Part shown: positions 61,577 to 64,000 of the stretch, one piece after another | How positions within the stretch are numbered: position 1 is the stretch's first letter | Layout: each line of letters starts with the position of its first letter | Source: Yponomeuta sedellus | Taxonomy: Eukaryota; Arthropoda; Insecta; Lepidoptera; Yponomeutidae | Direction of reading: 5' to 3' | Length of the DNA stretch: 64,000 nucleotides | NCBI GenBank assembly: GCA_934045075.1 | Contig: OW203732.1 | Span: 20,315,889-20,379,888, forward strand | Notes under the pieces: model-generated | Told to the model about the DNA's origin: nothing | Database searches by the model: none | What the model saw: the letters and a program-made list of their open reading frames with translations, nothing else | Position numbers and translations under genes: made by a program

Positions 61577-62089
61577 ATTTAAAAACCTATTTAGAGGCTA
61601 AAAATTTCACCCTGGCACGGATAGCCAGAGGTTGCGGGTTCGAATCCCGGCATAGGTGAAATTTTTAGCCTCTAAATAGGTTTTTAAATTTGTTCCTTAG
61701 CACGGGTTAGGGGCCATCCATAAATTACGTCACACGAATTTGGTCATTTTTTTACCCCTCCCCCGTCCCTGTCACAGCTGGTCACATTTGTGAGACTCCC
61801 CCCCTCCGTAGTGTGATGTCACATATTTTACAAATTTTAAATTATTGTATTCAGACAGCAGTTCCGAAATTAGATTTATATCAAAAGTTGCAAATGTTTT
61901 GAGTATTTCGTTACTAGTGCAAAGCTCGTGTTTTAATACGTAGATGTGGAAAAGTGACGTCACAAAATTTAGGACATCTCCCACCCCCCTGTCACACAAT
62001 GTCACACACCGTCGACCCCCTCCCTCCCCCTTAACGTGTGACGTAATTTATGGACGATCCCTAGTACATTAAAAATAAAAATAGTATAA
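61577..62089. repeat. Family A palindromic copy with 11-bp target duplication, split by a MITE
   Basis: Flanked by CAACAATCATT at 61566-61576 and 62090-62100. Antisense left end and sense tRNA module meet at TTTCACCCTGGCACGG. The tail is interrupted at GGGTTAG and resumes at TAGTACATTAAAAATAAAAA. Confidence 0.92.
61711..62061. mobile_element. 351-bp MITE nested in a family A SINE
   Basis: Inverted repeats GGGCCATCCATAAATTACGT with CACAC, against GTGTGACGTAATTTATGGAC with GATCCC, flanked by the 3-bp duplication TAG (61708-61710 and 62062-62064). Inner C-rich blocks (CCCCTCCCCCGTCCCTGTCA, CACCCCCCTGTCACAC) also mirror. No coding capacity. Superfamily unassigned. Confidence 0.88.
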
Positions 62090-62307
62090 CAACAATCATT
62101 AGTCGCATGCTTGCATGATAAATAGTATTAGTTAAAATACTTATTAGTAGGTATTTAGTTTAGGCCTATGTACTAATACAGTATATTAGTACAAAGGTGC
62201 ACTTAGTGTGGATGATATAATTATCACCTACACAGTGGTGATAAAATATCAACTGACATGACACAGAGTATGGAACTCCGGTAAGAATTCATAATAAACT
62301 TTAATCC

Positions 62308-62390
62308 AGTATGGCATCAGGGGTCGGTGTTGCACTGCGCTGCTCGTTGACTGGAACTGAAGAGCTGGTCGGTCTATTAGGTGATACTCT
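62308..62390 (-). repeat. 83-bp exact inverted copy of 63168-63250
   Basis: AGTATGGCATCAGGGGTCGG through AGGTGATACTCT equals the reverse complement of part of the retroelement ORF 0.8 kb downstream, with no mismatch seen. A short hairpin (CTTGTCTCAC / GTGAGACAAG) follows at 62391-62413. Confidence 0.9.
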
Positions 62391-62490
62391 CTTGTCTCAC
62401 AGTGTGAGACAAGCAACCGACGACGCGAGCTCCGTCTCTGCTCACCATGATTAAGCTCTGCGAATCGGAGCGAAACCTGGTCGGACTTTT

Positions 62491-62575
62491 CCGATATAAC
62501 AACACCCGTAAGTAAATCCGGACTAAAAGTCTACAATGTGTTGTGCTTACGAAAGTTTTAGTTCAAAAAAATGGC
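62491..62575 (+). repeat. Half of the 47474-47557 hairpin element
   Basis: CCGATATAACAACACCCGTA, AGTAAATCCGGACTAAAAGT and the following GAAAGTTTTAGTTCAAAAA match 47513-47600. The opposite arm is missing. Confidence 0.8.
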
Positions 62576-62627
62576 CATTTTGGTAAGAAAATAGTCAAAA
62601 ATTATTTTCTCAACTCATAACATAACA

Positions 62628-62800
62628 AACATTACACGTACATACTGGCACATACATAGCTTCTGGTCTCACACTAGGAAACCCTGTGTTGTTGGAACCA
62701 GAAACAACGACATCAAAAACATGTAACCATCTAAGACCTTGATTTTTTTGTCCCCAGCCGGCGTCCAAGCCCGGGACCTCTTGCATGGTAGGCAAACTCA
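62628..62800 (-). repeat. Family D tRNA-derived SINE
   Basis: Antisense body (ACATAGCTTCTGGTCTCACA, GAACCAGAAACAACGACATC) and part of the head (GGGACCTCTTGCATGGTAGG), head truncated. Confidence 0.8.
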
Positions 62801-63877
62801 GTACTGTGACTGCATTTCATCAATGAACGAGTTGATTGCACTGAGAAAAAACAACCTGGAATGCATTGAGTCCAACTTTATCCAGGACTTGGAAGACACA
62901 GAAGGCAAATGAAGCTTGCTACCCTTAAATCCACCATAAGCCGTGATTGGAGACACAGCCCCTCTACAGCAGAACTCCATGCAACCACGGAATAGTGAAA
63001 AGGGCAGTAAGAAGCTAGGCTTATGTCCACCGTGCAGCATGCCCAACATACCAGCCACTTTACAGCTGGATATGGCACAGCAGCATGGGGGCGAGCTAAG
63101 TGGACAGCCTGCAACACCGAATGTGACAGCTGAGACCTGTGGACCAATGACCTGTGATGCCAGACTTAGAGTATCACCTAATAGACCGACCAGCTCTTCA
63201 GTTCCAGTCAACGAGCAGCGCAGTGCAACACCGACCCCTGATGCCATACTGGATGCAAAGCTGCAGTCTAGACCCACCAGCTACCGAGTTCCTGACAATG
63301 ACATCCAGTACAAAACCATTATCTATTCAGATAAATTAGGTTTAGGTTTAGGCAGTAGACTACAAAATAACTTAAAACAACATGTTGAAAATGTATGTAT
63401 GCCCTATGCATCTTACATGCAAATAGTTAACTGCATGCTTAGTAAGGAGTATGATAATAATACTATTGTTGTGTTATTAATAGGGGACAGCACAGGAATA
63501 CAGCAACAAGATTTGACAAATTATTTGATTCTATAGTTGCTCTTCAAGCAAGAAAAATTGTAATTTGCGCTTTCCCTTACTCAAAAACTCTGTAAGAGAC
63601 ACAAAATGCCCGGTTAGATAAGTTAAATCGGCTATTGTTTAATATGACCTTTGGCCATCGAGACAAATTATTATATTTTGATACGAATAATTTTATTCAA
63701 TACTTTATATTGACTAGGAACACAATGCATGTGCCTCTTTCTTCGAAACGACAGATTGCCAAATTATTGGCATTCAATATTTATGACCCCATTATTGTTG
63801 AGACAATAAAACAGGGACCAACTAAAGTTGCTAACTGTAGAAGTTCTACACTCAAACCTCTGTATTCTGAGGTTTAA
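62801..63877 (+). pseudogene. Retroelement ORF1-like protein remnant with a GDS (SGNH/esterase-like) motif
   Basis: Plus-strand pieces: YCDCISSMNELIALRKNNLE and CIESNFIQDLEDTEG (62805-62930, like the end of a PHD-type finger plus helix), stop; then 62943-63536, a Ser/Pro/Gln-rich linker followed by YKTIIYSDKLGLGLGSRL and NTIVVLLIGDSTGIQQQDLT. After a frameshift near 63525 and one stop, ALQARKIVICAFPYS, LYFDTNNFIQYFILTRNTMH and VPLSSKRQIAKLLAFNIYDP run to 63877. GDS early and N-T-M-H late resemble blocks I and V of SGNH hydrolases. PHD-plus-esterase ORF1 proteins are known in CR1-like LINEs; that assignment is inference. The ORF1 reading is broken twice. Confidence 0.45.
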
Positions 63878-63926
63878 AAAAACCTAGTATACTTATACTA
63901 GGTTTTTTTAGTATAAGTATACTAGG
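63878..63926. repeat. Overlapping hairpins
   Basis: AAAAAACCTAGTATACTTATACTAGGTTTTTT-type palindrome (arms AAACCTAGTATA / TATACTAGGTTT), immediately followed by AGTATAAGTATACTAGG repeating the same core. Confidence 0.8.
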
Positions 63927-64000
63927 ATAAGCTTGACTGCTGATTTAAACTATCAGCGCATCCAACAGAAAAGCCCCCCTTAAAAAAACTTATCTTAGCT

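Noticed and set aside
62798..63277. 159-residue minus-strand frame
   Set aside because: Antisense shadow of the retroelement ORF; no homology or codon logic of its own.

Overview
The window looks like AT-rich, repeat-laden genomic DNA from a moth or butterfly (Lepidoptera). The evidence is intron-containing genes with GT-AG boundaries, a pair of lepidopteran-type secreted serine proteases, and a very high load of tRNA-derived and 5S rRNA-derived SINEs, RTE/Jockey/CR1-type LINE tails, Penelope, gypsy, Harbinger and MITE remnants. There is no operon structure. Most short open frames fall inside repeats.

Layout. 1-27 kb is almost entirely nested repeats: about ten copies of a tRNA-like foldback SINE (called family A here), several copies of a 5S rRNA-derived repeat (family F), tRNA-headed SINEs B, C, D and G, a Penelope GIY-YIG fragment (8.4-8.9 kb), LINE reverse-transcriptase debris (14.8-15.1 kb) and an internally deleted Harbinger transposon with 3-bp target duplications (20.3-21.5 kb). 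A signal-peptide first exon of an unidentified minus-strand gene sits at 27.7 kb next to a GC-rich TACG-motif block. 28-43 kb is again repeats, with a GC-rich 153-bp tandem array in a Helitron-like element (38.2-39.4 kb), a 557-bp MITE and a possible untranslated first exon at 40.6-40.9 kb. At 43.6-44.7 kb two exons join in frame into a predicted 75-residue secreted protein I do not recognise.

The best-supported genes are two divergently transcribed five-exon serine proteases, 45691-49975 on minus and 55169-58546 on plus. Both encode 265 residues and share intron positions, promoters, 5' UTRs and stretches of intron. They form an inverted duplication around a spacer of about 5 kb. The catalytic triad is intact in both. 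Their S1-pocket residues (Gly at position 189, Asp at 226, chymotrypsin numbering) are the arrangement known from crab brachyurin-type collagenolytic proteases. A conserved GATAAG motif upstream of each TATA box fits midgut expression.

59.4-61.2 kb holds a decayed gypsy-type Gag and protease in antisense. 61.6-62.1 kb is a family A SINE split by a 351-bp MITE. 62.8-63.9 kb carries a frameshifted retroelement ORF with a GDS motif. Coordinates of dispersed repeats are approximate by roughly 5-20 bases unless target duplications are given. Family letters are local labels.
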